DNA of 64,000 nt from Amphimedon queenslandica. Lineage: Eukaryota; Porifera; Demospongiae; Haplosclerida; Niphatidae. Where the stretch lies: the NCBI RefSeq assembly GCF_000090795.2, contig NW_003546293.1, positions 69,379 through 133,378 on the forward strand, given 5' to 3'. The notes beneath the pieces are model-generated. The model saw nothing but the letters and a program-made list of their open reading frames with translations, had not been told where the DNA came from and did no database searches. Positions 1-11,764 of this stretch are shown here, piece by piece. The translations under genes were made by a program, and so were the position numbers. Every line of letters begins with the position of its first letter. The stretch's first letter is position 1.

Positions 1-2234
1 CAGGAATGAAGCCACAAGTGTGACCAGAATAGATTGATATTGGATTACTAGACTCAACTTTTGTTCCAGTTAAATCAACCCTTGCTGTAACTGGTTTGAG
101 CAGTAATGTCTCCAGGTATTGTAATTGTATTGTTATTGATTGTCCAGCATTAAGACTGATCTGATTACCTGATGAGGTGAGATTACCTGGTATAGTAACA
201 GTCACTGTTGGTGTGATTCTTATATTGGTATTATTATTACCAGAGACTATCAGAAGAGATGAGAATGAGGTTGATTCATCTGTACCAATAGACACAGCAT
301 AATACACATAACTATTGACTGGGTAAGCCAAGGCTGGATAGTTGACATAAACTCCTGCAGAATAATCACCAAAATGACTCATTGCTACAGTTACTGATAT
401 TTTCTTATTTGTTCCAGTTGTAACTAGTAAACCTTTATATCGCTCAGACTCACTATTGACATGGTAAGATAATAAACTGTCATTGATAGTTGTTGGTGTA
501 CCAGCAGTAACTGAACCGCTAGCTATTGTTTGGGTGAGAGAACTGACTGTAAAATTCACTGTTTCTATTTCAGGCGTGGTGATAACGAGTGAGGTATATT
601 GAGTTGTTAGCATTGGTAATATACCAACAACATGTGTACTGGCAGCTGTACTCCAATCAGCTGTGGGAAGAGGAGAATCAACTATGGGAAGAGCAACTGA
701 GAAGAAAGTAGAAAAAGAAGGATTGGAATTAAAAGAAAAAGAGAGTGAGAACAGAACATCAGTGAGATAGAGATTAACCATTAGATAGAGTAAATTTACA
801 TAGCATGCTTGCTTAATAAGAAACAGAGGGTGGGAGGCATGGAGTAACTATCATTACCCTAATTACTCTAACATTGCAATTCAACTGAAAGTCAACAACA
901 CTCTACAATACTCATGCATGCTGCATATAGTACACACATTAAAGCTACATATTAAAGCTGATGTAATAGACATAAAAAGCTGATGTAGTAGACAATAAAA
1001 CTGATGACAAATGTGGTATAAGGACATGTGTACTTAATAAGAACATGTGTAAGCAAGTGTATATTGATATATGAATTAGAATGTTGATGTACCTTGAGCT
1101 ATATGGGAATCAACAAGATAATAAAGCCACCAAATTAGGTCATTCAGAGAGTAAAGTAGGAAAGGAGAAGGAAGGAAAATGATTAACAAAATTACAAATA
1201 TTATTTTTACTTACAGATAGAGGCTGAGCAGTTAACTCCTTGATAGCCAGTACCAGTACAATCACAGGTGTAACTGGAAGGAGCTGAAACTAGTGTACAA
1301 CTACCTCCATTCTGACAAGGACCCAGTCCACATATATTTGATAGGGAACAAGCACAGGTACTATTGTCAAGTGTATAACCAGCTTCACAGCTCAGATTAC
1401 AAGCTATAGAGTTGGAGAATAAAAAATTGATAAGTTTACAAATTAAATTAGCACATAAAAGTATGCATGACTAATGCACTTACTACAAATGAAGCCATTA
1501 GAAGAAGATGCATTAAAGTTAGTAGGGCATTGGGTGGTGCACTGATCAGTGGGAGAGAAATAAGGACAACAACTGGTCTGTGAGCCAACACACCTTCGGA
1601 GACCAGTATTGCAAGTGCTGTCACATGCTGTAAAAGAGAGTGAGGAAGGACCAAAATATTATTTAGATTAATTTGAGGAAAAGATTAGGAAAGGGAGAGG
1701 GTGCAATCGCAAAGACAAAACAATTCCCCCCATGGAAACGACCAAAGCAAGCAAATTGACAAAAATGCACTGTCTTGTCTACACTAATAATAAATATTTA
1801 GAAAACTCACCACGACACCTATCGCTACCAAAGACATGACTGCAGAGAACACAATCAGTGCGAGTGGATGCACTATGGAGCCCTGAGACTGGTGCAGGTA
1901 TGCCTCCATTAAGATCTGCTTCCCATGATCCTGAGCTGCAGCTTAGCTGGAATATGCGTGTCGTTTGAGATGATCCAGGATTAGGAGTAAAGGTAGCAAT
2001 GATTGATAAGGATCTGTATGTCCCTCTAGTGCTACCTTGAGCTTTGCACACGTAATGGACGGAGCCTACGATGCTTGGAGAATAGCTCAAGCTTCCATCA
2101 CTGTCGAGTAGGAATTCATTGATAAATGAAGGCAGGTCCGATTGTGATGGCTCGGTGCAGTCTGATTGAGACGAAATGGGGGAGAAGAGACAATGGAGAA
2201 GGAGCAAAACGGCAGTCAAAACAGAAAAAGACAT
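1..2234 (-). CDS. Secreted EGF-like / IgGFc-binding-domain protein (5' part; runs off the left edge)
   Basis: Exons 1811-2234, 1484-1627, 1215-1403 and 1-696 join in one frame across GT-AG introns; the gene continues beyond position 1. The first exon starts with a signal peptide (hydrophobic core LTAVLLLLHCLF, then SSQSD). The second is Cys-rich (CNTGLRRC, CCPYF). The third has an EGF-like run (GPCQNGGSCTLV, YTCDCTGTGYQG). The 696-nt exon resembles the N-terminal domain of IgGFc-binding protein/FCGBP (motifs ARVDLTGTKVESSNPISIYS and GHTCGFIP); in that family the DLTGT and SGHxC boxes are hallmarks. An extracellular, possibly mucus or matrix adhesion protein is inferred; the ligand is unknown. 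The TATA-like box just upstream supports the start chosen. The domain name rests on remembered family motifs, not on a search. Confidence 0.75.
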
Positions 2235-2270
2235 TATCGCCGCTTCTTGCCTGCAAAGTTCACGGCAGCA

Positions 2271-2289
2271 GACCGTTTATAAACACGTG
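2271..2289 (-). promoter_or_regulatory. TATA-like box and E-box upstream of the secreted protein gene
   Basis: TTTATAAA at 2276-2283 lies about 42 bp upstream of the start codon at 2234 on the minus strand. It abuts a CACGTG E-box (2284-2289). The spacing would allow a short 5' UTR. Transcription start is not shown. Confidence 0.45.
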
Positions 2290-3062
2290 GGGGTGGTAGG
2301 CGTAACAGGTTTATGTAATTATGCATAGATAATAGAGTAAAATATCTATAATACTTCAGATGAAATTAGGTGAAATTACTATTATGTTTTATGATATATA
2401 AATGATAATGTAAATCCTATTATCATAAGGTGATTAGAGCTTGTAGTTTAGTACAAATTACTATAAAGTTGTGATATGGTAATTGAATAAGAGGAGGGCG
2501 AGGGTACGGTTCGCTATGTATGCACACTTTGGAGTTTACCTTTAAGCATCAATTAATACAAGGAGAGAAAAATATGATACAGAGACGGGAGAGAGAGGGA
2601 GGAAGAAAGTGAGAGAGAGAGGGGAGATGCACACATGTTTAAACAAACAGTGAAGCCAGCTGCTACTGCCTGTATTGTTTGATGTTTATTGATACAGAGT
2701 AAGCGCAATTACTAACAGACTAAACCACAAAGCTATTAATGGTCACTCTAAAAAATAAGCAGTCAATGTTTTGCATCACTTGCGTTAGCTTCCAATTTCA
2801 CACTAACAAGTAAACAGAGAAAGAAAGACAAGAGAAGCAGATAAGAGAAAGAAGGGGATGATGTAGCCACTAAGTAATAGCAATGATAACAATAACAACA
2901 TTACTAAAATCAATACACTAAAATGTATTAAGAGAGTTGAAATTGCACAAGAGAACAATGCATTTATAAATATTTAATAGAGCAAAGACAATACTTGCAT
3001 TTACTTACTGTATGCACATGTGAGAAATTTGGGAAAGATAGAAAGCAGATACACACAAACAA
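2290..3062. other. Intergenic spacer, no gene seen
   Basis: AT-rich spacer between the secreted protein gene and the PRR11-like gene, with GA-rich stretches near 2590-2625 and 2815-2855. No coding ORF or RNA gene is supported here. Confidence 0.6.
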
Positions 3063-3063
3063 T

Positions 3064-3249
<186 letters not shown>

Positions 3250-3272
3250 GAATAAGAATAGTTGAATTATAA

Positions 3273-5068
3273 TTATTTTGGACTGTCAAAGTTCTGCGAA
3301 GTGTTAGGACTATTTGGGGTTGGGCTACGAGTGTTCTTAAACTTTTCAAGTAGTTTAGAGTTAAAGAAAGGCTGCATTTCAGGTTGATGAGGTTTCTTCC
3401 ATCCTCTAGCTGGAGTGCCACCTGGCGACCTACAGGAAAGAAACAAAGTTTGAAATCATTAAATGATTTCAATTAGTATTGAATCATTCCATACTTTTTC
3501 AAACTTTCTAGATACCGTATGCGTCTTAATTTTCGAGGTGTATTGAATTTTGTTATTTTCGTGCTCACCTTAAATCCACGAAATTTAAACCACCTCTAAT
3601 GCCATTCTATTGTATGTAGACTATGGCCATGACATGAAAATTAGCTCACACGAATATTAACTTTTGAGCACATTTCATTGAAAACACAAAATTTTAAACA
3701 CTCGAAAATTTGAATGCATACAGTAGCATAAAGACATCAATAATTATACTTACCTGTTCTCATCCGTTCTTTTTAATCGTTTCCGTAGCACAGACCCAGC
3801 TGCTAACTGCGCTATTAGCATCGACTGAGGATCTTGAGCTCTAGGAAGGAGAGAAAGAGAACTGGAATAAAAAAATAATAGCAAGCTTTAACATACTTTG
3901 CTACAGGAGGTTGCCCAGTTTTTAAAGACTTTGCTTTATTGCTTAAGCATCGCCTCTATAGCAAAAAAATAAACAAAAAATTGTGATAAATTTTTATGGA
4001 TTGACTATAAATTTTTTTACATAGTATAGCCACACCCACTAGTTAATATTTAATGAGCTTACAGTCAGTGGTGATGCACGTGATGGGGCATATTTGGGTA
4101 TACCAGCGACAGGAGGGGGAGGTGGAGGAGGAGGAGGGGGAGGAGGTGGTGGGGGAGGTGGAGGAGGGACAACACGAGGAGAAAAAGCGGGAGAGAAAGA
4201 TAATTTTGTTGGCATTCTAGAATCAGCTGCTGCCCTCCGTCTCTTTTCAGCTAGTCTGGCAGAAGAGCGTCGTCCTGAAATATAAAATATAAATCAAAAT
4301 TTTCTTTTGTCAGGTCAAACTTTTGCTATGTTGTGTAGCAAGTTTGAGCTGATACTGATGAAGCTTGGGACTTTTAACAAATTTATAAAGTTGCTCTGAA
4401 ATTGGGCCAAAGTCCCTGTACTATAGTACATGGTCTCGGGCCAAATTTTGCCAAAATTGAAAAGGAGAAAATTCTTCATTTTTATAATTTTATCTGATGC
4501 ATATACATGTACTTATGTTGTGTAGAAAGTTTGAACTGATTCCGATCAAAATTGGATTTTTTTACGAATTTTTAAAGTTGCTCCAAAATCAGGCCAAAGT
4601 CCCTGTACTATAGTACATGGTCTCGGGTCAAATTTTTCCAAAATTGAAAGGAGAAAATTCTTTATTTTTATAATTTTAGCTGATGCATATAGATGTTCTT
4701 ATGTTGTGTAGAAAGTTTGAACTGATTCCGATTAAAATTGGATTTTTTATGAATTTTTTAAGTTGCTCCAAAATCGTGTTAAAGTCCCTGTACTATATAG
4801 TACAGGGTACTTGGCCAAATTTCGCCAAAATTGAAAAGAAAAAATTCTCCATTTTCATAATTCTATCCAATACATATACATGTACTTATGCTATATAGCA
4901 AGTTTGAACTGATTCCGATCAAAACAAAACAAAAAACTCACTCTTACCTTCCTGTGAATAGTTAAATACAGTTAACATGTCCTGCTTCATTTTTCCCATT
5001 TCTTTCCTCATCTCGTCTTTGGATGGGGAGGAATAGCCCCAATCATCGCCACCAATGTAACTCAACAT
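3273..5068 (-). CDS. PRR11-like proline-rich protein
   Basis: Five exons (4948-5068, 4063-4274, 3897-3955, 3754-3840, 3273-3429) total 636 nt, giving 211 aa in frame. Order: an acidic/hydrophobic start (MLSYIGGDDWGYSSPSKDEM), a basic stretch, a run of about 22 prolines (residues ~70-92), a basic segment (LRKRLKRTDEN), then SPGGTP and a C-terminal KFKNTRSPTPNSP. As I remember vertebrate PRR11, it ends with the same series: proline run, basic RKLLRK, RSPGGTP, then KF...RSPTP. PRR11 is a cell-cycle-induced protein linked to late mitosis and chromatin. MTFR1-family proteins also have an SPGGTP motif, so they are the main alternative. The sponge protein is shorter than human PRR11 (~360 aa). Its first intron holds family-A tandem repeats. 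Confidence 0.6.
4310..4925 (+). repeat. Family-A ~185-bp tandem repeat array (about 3.5 units)
   Basis: Three to four diverged units, each with the series ATGTTGTGTAGAAAGTTTGA, a poly-T-rich block, CTGTACTATAGTACA (around a perfect palindrome) and a GGTCTCGGG-like box. Equivalent sites at about 4493, 4682 and 4867 give a spacing of ~185-189 bp. The array sits wholly within intron 1 of the PRR11-like gene. Homologous copies occur elsewhere in this window in both orientations. Confidence 0.9.
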
Positions 5069-5169
5069 TTTAACCTAATTAATAATTTTAAAAATATTAA
5101 TTAACGTAGTAATTAATTATTTTACTTAGGCTTAATTAATTGATCACACCCACTAATTAATAATTAAAA

Positions 5170-5424
5170 TTAAACCCTTTTATTTTTAGATCGTACTTTA
5201 ATGTACGACAATATCCCGGTGTTTTCGGCTTCCTCCTTTTTACGTTTCTTAACGATCCTCTCGTACTGCTCTGGGTTATTGTCCATGAACTGGAGCAACT
5301 GCTTAAGAGATTCCTGTGTATAATCAGAGGTTTCTTCCTCGTATTCTTCCTCAGTAAGTCTCCTGGTACAATATCTAGACTTCAAAGGCGTTGCCTCGTC
5401 GTATTCGCCCATGATTCCAGCCAT
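5170..5424 (-). CDS. Small orphan protein, 84 aa
   Basis: Uninterrupted ORF from ATG at 5424, not recognised. It begins MAGIMGEYDEATPLKSRYC, then an acidic stretch (TEEEYEEETSDY), a predicted helix (SLKQLLQFMDNNPEQYERIV) and a Lys-rich end (KKRKKEEAEN ... RSKNKRV). It is charged, has no signal peptide or membrane segment, and is probably nuclear or cytosolic. The ORF is too rich in charged, helix-forming residues to look like chance. It is followed after ~100 bp by the PRR11-like start on the same strand, and head-to-head upstream lies the RNF10 promoter. It could instead be an upstream exon of a longer transcript, but it has its own stop. Confidence 0.6.
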   Translation of the reverse strand: MAGIMGEYDEATPLKSRYCTRRLTEEEYEEETSDYTQESLKQLLQFMDNNPEQYERIVKKRKKEEAENTGILSYIKVRSKNKRV

Positions 5425-5436
5425 TTTTTCCTCTTG

Positions 5437-5458
5437 AAAATTTCGCGGGAATGGCGCC
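5437..5458 (-). promoter_or_regulatory. E2F-like site
   Basis: AATTTCGCGGGAATGGCGCC lies 13-34 bp upstream of the ATG at 5424. TTTCGCGGGAA matches the classical E2F consensus (TTTSSCGC core, palindromic CGCG). A near-identical site precedes HAUS8. Binding is inferred from sequence only. Confidence 0.5.
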
Positions 5459-5600
5459 TGAGCTCATTAAGTTATTAAAACCACGCCTATGATTAGTAAG
5501 TTTAAGATGGTCACGTGAGTGGCTTGCTGCATCACGTGACCGTCACGCATTTCATGCAGGGACATTCATTGTGTCCGAGTCCTTTGGCGCTCTTCTCTCG

Positions 5601-5607
5601 TATAAAA
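5601..5607 (+). promoter_or_regulatory. TATA box, probably for RNF10
   Basis: TATAAAA followed ~20-30 bp later by a pyrimidine-rich CTCTCTCTCCTTCTTC tract suitable for initiation. The distance to the RNF10 ATG implies a ~500-nt 5' UTR or a 5' UTR intron. Confidence 0.4.
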
Positions 5608-6135
5608 GTCAGGAGCTCTCTCTCCTTCTTCAAATTTGAATTGTGTGAAAGGTGAAGCTGTCTGGCACCACTCAAACTCTCTATTTTTTTCTCGTGATTT
5701 CAATCTCGCTGACCCGTGGTATCATCTTTCTCTGTCGTCAGAGGAAGGCATTTTAACGTCACTACTTCACAGAAAACTCTCTCGTTTCTTTTGATAGTCC
5801 TTTATTTATTATTACTGGGAACTGCAGTAGCTCATTGATATTTGTTTAAATAGGACCCTGTACTTTGTTACTAGCCGAATCTCAAAGCCTCAATTTTTGC
5901 TTTTTTCAAAATTTCTTCGTCCATTCACTCCGCCTCAAATCAAGCCACAAACTTAAAGAAAGACTCATTTTATATTTTTTCGGAAGACGATAAACATGGC
6001 CGCTCATTGTTAAGACCAGCATGTATCAAGGAGCTACGATATTTGGAACCAGCAGAAACCTGCTTGTTACAAAACTCACTCTCATTTCAGGATTTTCGGC
6101 AATTACAGAAAACCCCGCCCACTGCAAGACAGAGC

Positions 6136-9100
6136 ATGTCTTCACGTTGGGAGAGGACTCAGGAGACTCAAACGAGTCAACAGTTGCAGCTGTCGACTGG
6201 TTGCATGTCACCCTCGGGAGGAAAACATGTCAGCAAACAAAGTAAGGAAAGGGAGAGAGAGTGTGTTATATGTGTACATGTACATTATGTTCATGGTCAT
6301 TGTAAAACTTTTAAGTTCATCTTGTAATAGATGCAGATACAATTTTGTTGTGTCTTCAAAGCACAAGGTTGCATGAGACTAATGCTAGTTTGATTTTATG
6401 CTGTAACACAATGAGTGTACATGTACATGTACATGTAATTACATAGATATATTTCTACATGTACATGTAGTTTTAAATTAACGTACACTAGAAATAAAAT
6501 CAATAATAAATAATAATGATTATTAATATTACATTGGGCATTAATTTGTAGGAGCTAAGGCTAGGGTATGGGATGATAGGGGCCACCCTCCTCTCTCTTC
6601 ATTCTCAGTCAACAATGGCCCCTTGCATAAAGGGAGCAGACAGAAGAACAAGCATACCAACAGGACAGGTGGTAGTGGAGGAGGAGGGGATAGTAGACCG
6701 TCTAATCAGAGAAGACCACAGCTGTCAAGGGATTATGGTGACGATGTTACCGGATTAGAGAAAGAGGTAAAGATTAAGAAAGAGTCTGTGATACATCAGT
6801 ACATGTAATACATTCTCTACTTATTATTATAAGCATTCAAAGAAATAAAATTTTACGTCTTGACATGTAACTTTTTTGGGCCTTGTGTAATACATGTACA
6901 ATTGTAGTTGTATGTAATTGATGAATAGGAATAACTGCCTTTTTTGTTTTGAAAATAAGCAAATATAACATTAATAAGAGAGAGAGAGAGAGGTGTGACT
7001 GTATTTGACACCCTAACACTGTTAACGGATCAACTGATCGTGTGAAATTAAGATGCTCTAATTGTTTACTCCTCAATAGACTCATGAATATGATTAAGTG
7101 ATGCCTGGGACAACTTTAAATACAATTAATTGTTAAGAATGTATGCTCGTGAATATCATTATGTAGCACAAATGGGTGTGGTAGCCTATGAATATTTAAT
7201 TATAATTCTTCACATGTTGTGAGCATGCATTCTTTTTTCTCATGGACAGATTTCACTGGGTGGCGACAGGAAAAAGTCTAGCCCCATTTCGCTGAATCAT
7301 TTATTGAATTTCACACTAACACCGAGAGAAAGGGGTGTGGCTGGGGGTGGGGACTATTCCGTAGATACTCACGGTCGAGGGAGGCACAGGAGACCGTCTC
7401 ATTATAATAAAGAACAATTCTTGCAAGCAAAGTAAGGGAAGACTTTTGTTGCTCTTTTTTTATGTATTCTGATTTCTCTTCTCTCCCTCTTTCCCCCTCT
7501 CTCTCTCTTCCCCCCTCTCTCTCTTCCCCCTCTCTCTCTCTCTTCCCCCCCTCTCTCTCTCTCTCTCTAGCTGTCAGTTTATAGTTAGAGAGGATACAGT
7601 TGACTACAGTCTGTATACTTATGATCCTGATCTACTTGTTGAATGGGACACCATTGAACAAGTGGTAAGAATGACAGCACTATTAATGCCATACCTACAT
7701 GTATATACATGTACACCTGTTCATACATGTACATGTACATATTGATTTTAGTGTACATGTGTAATATGCACATACATTACTACATTACTGTGTTATTATT
7801 ATTATCATTGATTACTGTATGATTGCTATATCTCCTTATATGTGTTGTAGAGGCTCTTTTGTTCTGACATACCATCATGTCCTATCTGTCTCCATCCTCC
7901 CACTGCTGGTAAGTCTTAATACATAACGTCTTCTTCATTTTATTTCTTCTCTCTTCTCCTTTAGCTAAGATGACTCGCTGTGGACATGTCTATTGCTTCC
8001 CTTGCATACTCCATTATCTATCACTGGTAATAATTGTAATCTAGCTGTTTTGTTTTATTTTATTTATCTATTTGTTTTTTAATATTTTCGTAGAGTGAGA
8101 AGAAATGGAAGAAGTGTCCAATTTGTTACGAATCAATTTACAAAAAAGATTTAAAGAGGTTAGTTTTGTATATGCAATTATATGGTGGAGTTGAACTTCC
8201 TCTACCTTCCTCGCTCTTTCTTTCCCTCTCTCTCTTCCTCTCTCTCCCTTAGTGTCTCCACACTGTCTAACAAAGTGTATAAAGATGGTGATAATATTAC
8301 CATGAAACTAATGATGAGACATCAAGTAAGCTGGTCTTCATTAATTATTATTAATTACTACATCATTAACAATACCGTTATCATTAGGACAGCATTGTTG
8401 CATTGCCTAGGGCAGTATGGACAGAAGAAAGAGCTGGGCAGCTTTCTTCTATAAGCAGTAACTTTATATCAGCAATTTTATGTATTTTATTTTATTTTTG
8501 ATTATTTTTTAGGCTCAGGTGACGCATGCGCATTTTCAAAGATATTATCGGCTAATGAAGACGACATACGTTCACTCATTATTAATGCAGAGAAATCAGT
8601 GCTAACGCAACAATTGAAACAATTGACGCCTGATGAAGTGAGAATACAACTGTGTAATTCATCTTTTATTGTCTGTGTCCTGTAGGAGTCTGAAAGGTGC
8701 TTCATTGAAATGGCGCTTGAAGATTTATCAACTCGTGAGTCCGCTCTTACTGGGAAAACTCAATTAGAAGGTACTACATGTACAGATAATCACTACAAGA
8801 CATGTACAGTGTAGCCTCTTTATTAAGGACACCATTGGGCCCACACTACCTGTCCTTAATACATGTACAGTGTAGCCTCTTTATTAAGGACACCATTGGG
8901 CCCACACTACCTGTCCTTAATACATGTACAGTGTAGCCTCTTTATTAAGGACACCATTGGGCCCACACTACCTGTCCTTAATACATGTACAGTGTAGCCT
9001 CTTTATTAAGGACACCATTGGACCCACACTACCTGTCCTTAATACATGTACAGTGTAGCCTCTTTATTAAGGACACCATTGGGCCCACACTACCTGTCCT

Positions 9101-11451
9101 TAATACATGTACAGTGTAGCCTCTTTATTAAGGACACCATTGGGTCCACACTACCTGTCCTTAATACATGTACAGTGTAGCCTCTTTATTAAGGACACCA
9201 TTGGGCCCACACTACCTGTCCTTAATACATGTACAGTGTAGCCTCTTTATTAAGGACACCATTGGGTCCACACTACCTGTCCTTAATACATGTACAGTGT
9301 AGCCTCTTTATTAAGGACACCATTGGGCCCACACTACCTGTCCTTAATACATGTACAGTGTAGCCTCTTTATTAAAGACACCATTGGGCCCACACTACCT
9401 GTCCTTAATACATGTACAGTGTAGTCTTTTTATTAAGGACACCATTGGGCCCACACTACCTGTCCTTAATACATGTACAGTGTAGCCTCTTTATTAAGGA
9501 CACCATTGGCCCCACACTACCTGTCCCTAATACATGTACAGTGTAGCCTCTTTATTAAAGACACCATTGGGCCCACACTACCTGTCCTTAATACATGTAC
9601 AGTGTAGTCTTTTTATTAAGGACACCATTGGGCCCACACTACCTGTCCTTAATACAAGTGTCCTCATTATAAAAGTGTCCTCATTATAGAGGCCATTGTA
9701 CCTGCACTTTCTTTCCCATGTCCATCCATTTGCTGCTGGTGTTCATGGTTGTTCCTAGTGCTACATCAACATAATGACCGAGTTTATTAATTATTACTCT
9801 CCGTTAATAATTAATATGCTCCACCCACTGACATGCCCACCCATTACATGATATAAAATTATATATTTTTGCTTTTTTAGAATCCCACACTAGTACTACT
9901 GATAGTGAAAGTGCCATACCCATTTCAAAACCGACCACACCCCCTGATACTAGTAGTCTTGAAGGTGCCTCAGAGAGCAAGGTACTTGTATCCGTGTACA
10001 TTTTTATAATTTAAAAAATTGTTAACTTTTCAGGAAGGGTCACCTCCTGGTTCTAACACGTCGCCTGCTGGTGCAGTGTCAGCAAATTTATCGGAAGATG
10101 ACGAAGAAGAAAGGTTAGAGGGAAGGAGGAGGAAAATTAATGTCATAATTATTTTTGTCTAGTTCTTACTCAATTTCTCGTTACAATACATCCGATTTCA
10201 TTTATTTCTATCAATGTGAGCTTAGTGAGATCTACACTATACAGTAAATGTTTTATTTTTAACTTTTTTTGCAGCTGCTGATGGCCAACAGCTCTATCTT
10301 CATTCAATCAACACCAAATGTATTTTAAAGGTATGATTATTTTTATCTTCAATTTTCATCCTTTCTCTCTCACTCTCTTTATTAGGAGTATGGCGGTTGG
10401 CAGTTTTGTCCTGATGTTATTACTGCTAGGATTGTTGAAGCAGAAAACTGCACAATGAATGAAGTACTTAACATCATCATTATTTTGACTATTATTATTA
10501 TTATTATTATTATCATTATTATTATTATTGTTATTATTATTTTAGGTTGAGAGAGGTCATTACAGATATTTGTCACACTTGCCTTTAAGCACACAATTCA
10601 GTTTGTGTGAATTAGAACTCAGGGAACCTCTCGTCTCTTTGGCTACGTTGCAGGTTTTTGCTGGTGAGTGTAACCTGGTTTTTATTATTATTATCGGAAA
10701 ATTTACTTTTTATATTGAAAAGATAAAATCCAAAAACGAAAGACTAGAAGACAGAGAAAGAAAAGAGAGGAGAAGAGAAGAGAGAAGAAGATAGAAAGGG
10801 AGAATGTTCACTGTAAGATGAAGTAATTATTATTTTTACTTTTTGTGATTTTTGTCCTCAGTATCTGTGGATTTACCATCTAATCCAGTCGATATATCTC
10901 CTGAAACATTCCACCATTTTCTTTCAATGGCGTCTTCGCCTCCTCTTCCGTCTCTAATGAAACCACACCCACAACCTTTGTCCAGTAGTAGCATACCTTC
11001 ACCATCTCTCTCTGTACCATCAAGTTCTCCTTCTTTTGCTCAAGCACTTGCTTGGGGAGACAGGAGAAGCAAACTGGTTCAGAATTTATCTTCGCCAACT
11101 TTTCTCACCCAAAATGGTTATCTAAGTATTGTGTATAGTTTCTTTATTTTTGTCTATTTTTAGAAAGTGGAAAAACTAGTGGTGGGCAACAAATAGGAGA
11201 AGATGATGACACTTCTGATTGTGTCCCTTCGTTTCAAAACTCGTTTTCTGATGCTTTGTTAAATGCTTCACAGTCGGTTCGTGCAGCTACAAGAGGTCAG
11301 TTAAGAGATAGACTTTAAGGAATTAATTCCTATTTTCTTCTTTACTTTTCCCTCTTCAGATCCTGGTGGGAAGCCAGGCGGAAGTAAAACCGCCAAAAAA
11401 GCTTGCAAGAAATTGGTTCTCTTCTCTACTGGTGGCCAGCGTAGATTATAA
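6136..11451 (+). CDS. RNF10: RING finger protein 10
   Basis: Twenty-one exons (6136-6241, 6552-6766, 7250-7431, 7571-7664, 7851-7908, 7965-8026, 8094-8158, 8253-8325, 8388-8457, 8513-8637, 8686-8770, 9881-9981, 10034-10113, 10163-10215, 10275-10330, 10386-10463, 10546-10663, 10723-10812, 10862-11116, 11164-11295, 11360-11451) sum to 2190 nt, 729 aa. RNF10 is a RING E3 ligase that ubiquitinates 40S ribosomal proteins on stalled ribosomes. Visible hallmarks: [11 protein letters not shown]; the RING C-x2-C...C-x-H...C-x2-C ([45 protein letters not shown]); YRYLSHLPL; a Lys/Arg-rich helix in exon 18; and VPSFQNSFS near the C-terminus. All fit human RNF10 in order; human is ~811 aa. The start is the first in-frame ATG of exon 1 and is the least certain part. 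Confidence 0.95.
7479..7570 (+). repeat. CT-rich microsatellite on a 3' splice site
   Basis: Ninety bases of CT/CCCT repeats ending in CTCTCTAG, the acceptor of RNF10 exon 4 (7571). It acts as an oversized polypyrimidine tract. A shorter tract at 8206-8252 does the same for exon 8. Confidence 0.9.
8800..9655 (+). repeat. 61-bp minisatellite, 14 copies, within RNF10 intron 11
   Basis: Tandem 61-bp units at over 90% identity, starting at 8800 and repeating to 9593, followed by a partial unit. Each contains GTCCTTAAT ... ATTAAGGAC, a perfect 9-bp inverted repeat around a 22-nt loop, so every unit can fold as a hairpin. Units 10-11 and 13-14 share the same paired variants (AAAGACACC then TAGTCTTTTT), pointing to a 183-bp block duplication. 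The right flank (to ~9705) is an inverted, diverged copy of the left end, so the array appears grown inside a small inverted-repeat element. The same unit recurs in PHF12 in opposite orientation. Confidence 0.97.
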
Positions 11452-11764
11452 TTATTATCATTTCGATTTTTATTGTACATTTTAGTTGTTAGCTATAGCT
11501 TTTAGCTCTCAATCATTACATGTGATGTCATCATATTTTAGTTTTTTCTTTCATAATCTTCACAAACTCTCTCCTTTCTCTCTCTTTTTCTGACCGTGTG
11601 ATGGATCTAAAGCTTAATAGTTTAACTTTAAATGGCAATTGATGCATAGTAACTATTATTCTCATTATTATTATTAAAATTCATTTTAGTCATCTCATTA
11701 TTAAATAAAGGACTTTATTATTATTATTAGATCTATTTATTGTAATTCAGAAATAATTTTTATT

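Larger units (their letters stand above)
5425..6135 (+). other. Divergent promoter / RNF10 5' region
   Basis: Spacer between the orphan gene (-) and RNF10 (+). It has the E2F-like site, two CACGTGA-type motifs (5513-5543), a TATAAAA box at 5601 and a long pyrimidine-rich leader. Two upstream ATGs (5996, a 5-codon ORF; 6021, a 74-codon ORF overlapping the start) are out of frame with RNF10. If transcribed they could damp RNF10 translation, or an unseen 5' intron removes them. Confidence 0.5.

Noticed and set aside
4683-4898. Similar short ORFs containing [12 protein letters not shown] at 4683, 55253 and 60005
   Set aside because: They translate the family-A repeat. The repeat period is not constant modulo three, frames break between units, and no start or splice context supports them.
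6021-6245. 74-aa ORF at the RNF10 5' end
   Set aside because: Its frame does not join to RNF10 exon 2; kept only as a possible upstream ORF.
8800-9655. Direct repeats resembling a CRISPR array
   Set aside because: Units are contiguous with no unique spacers, lie in a spliced animal intron, and have no cas genes nearby.
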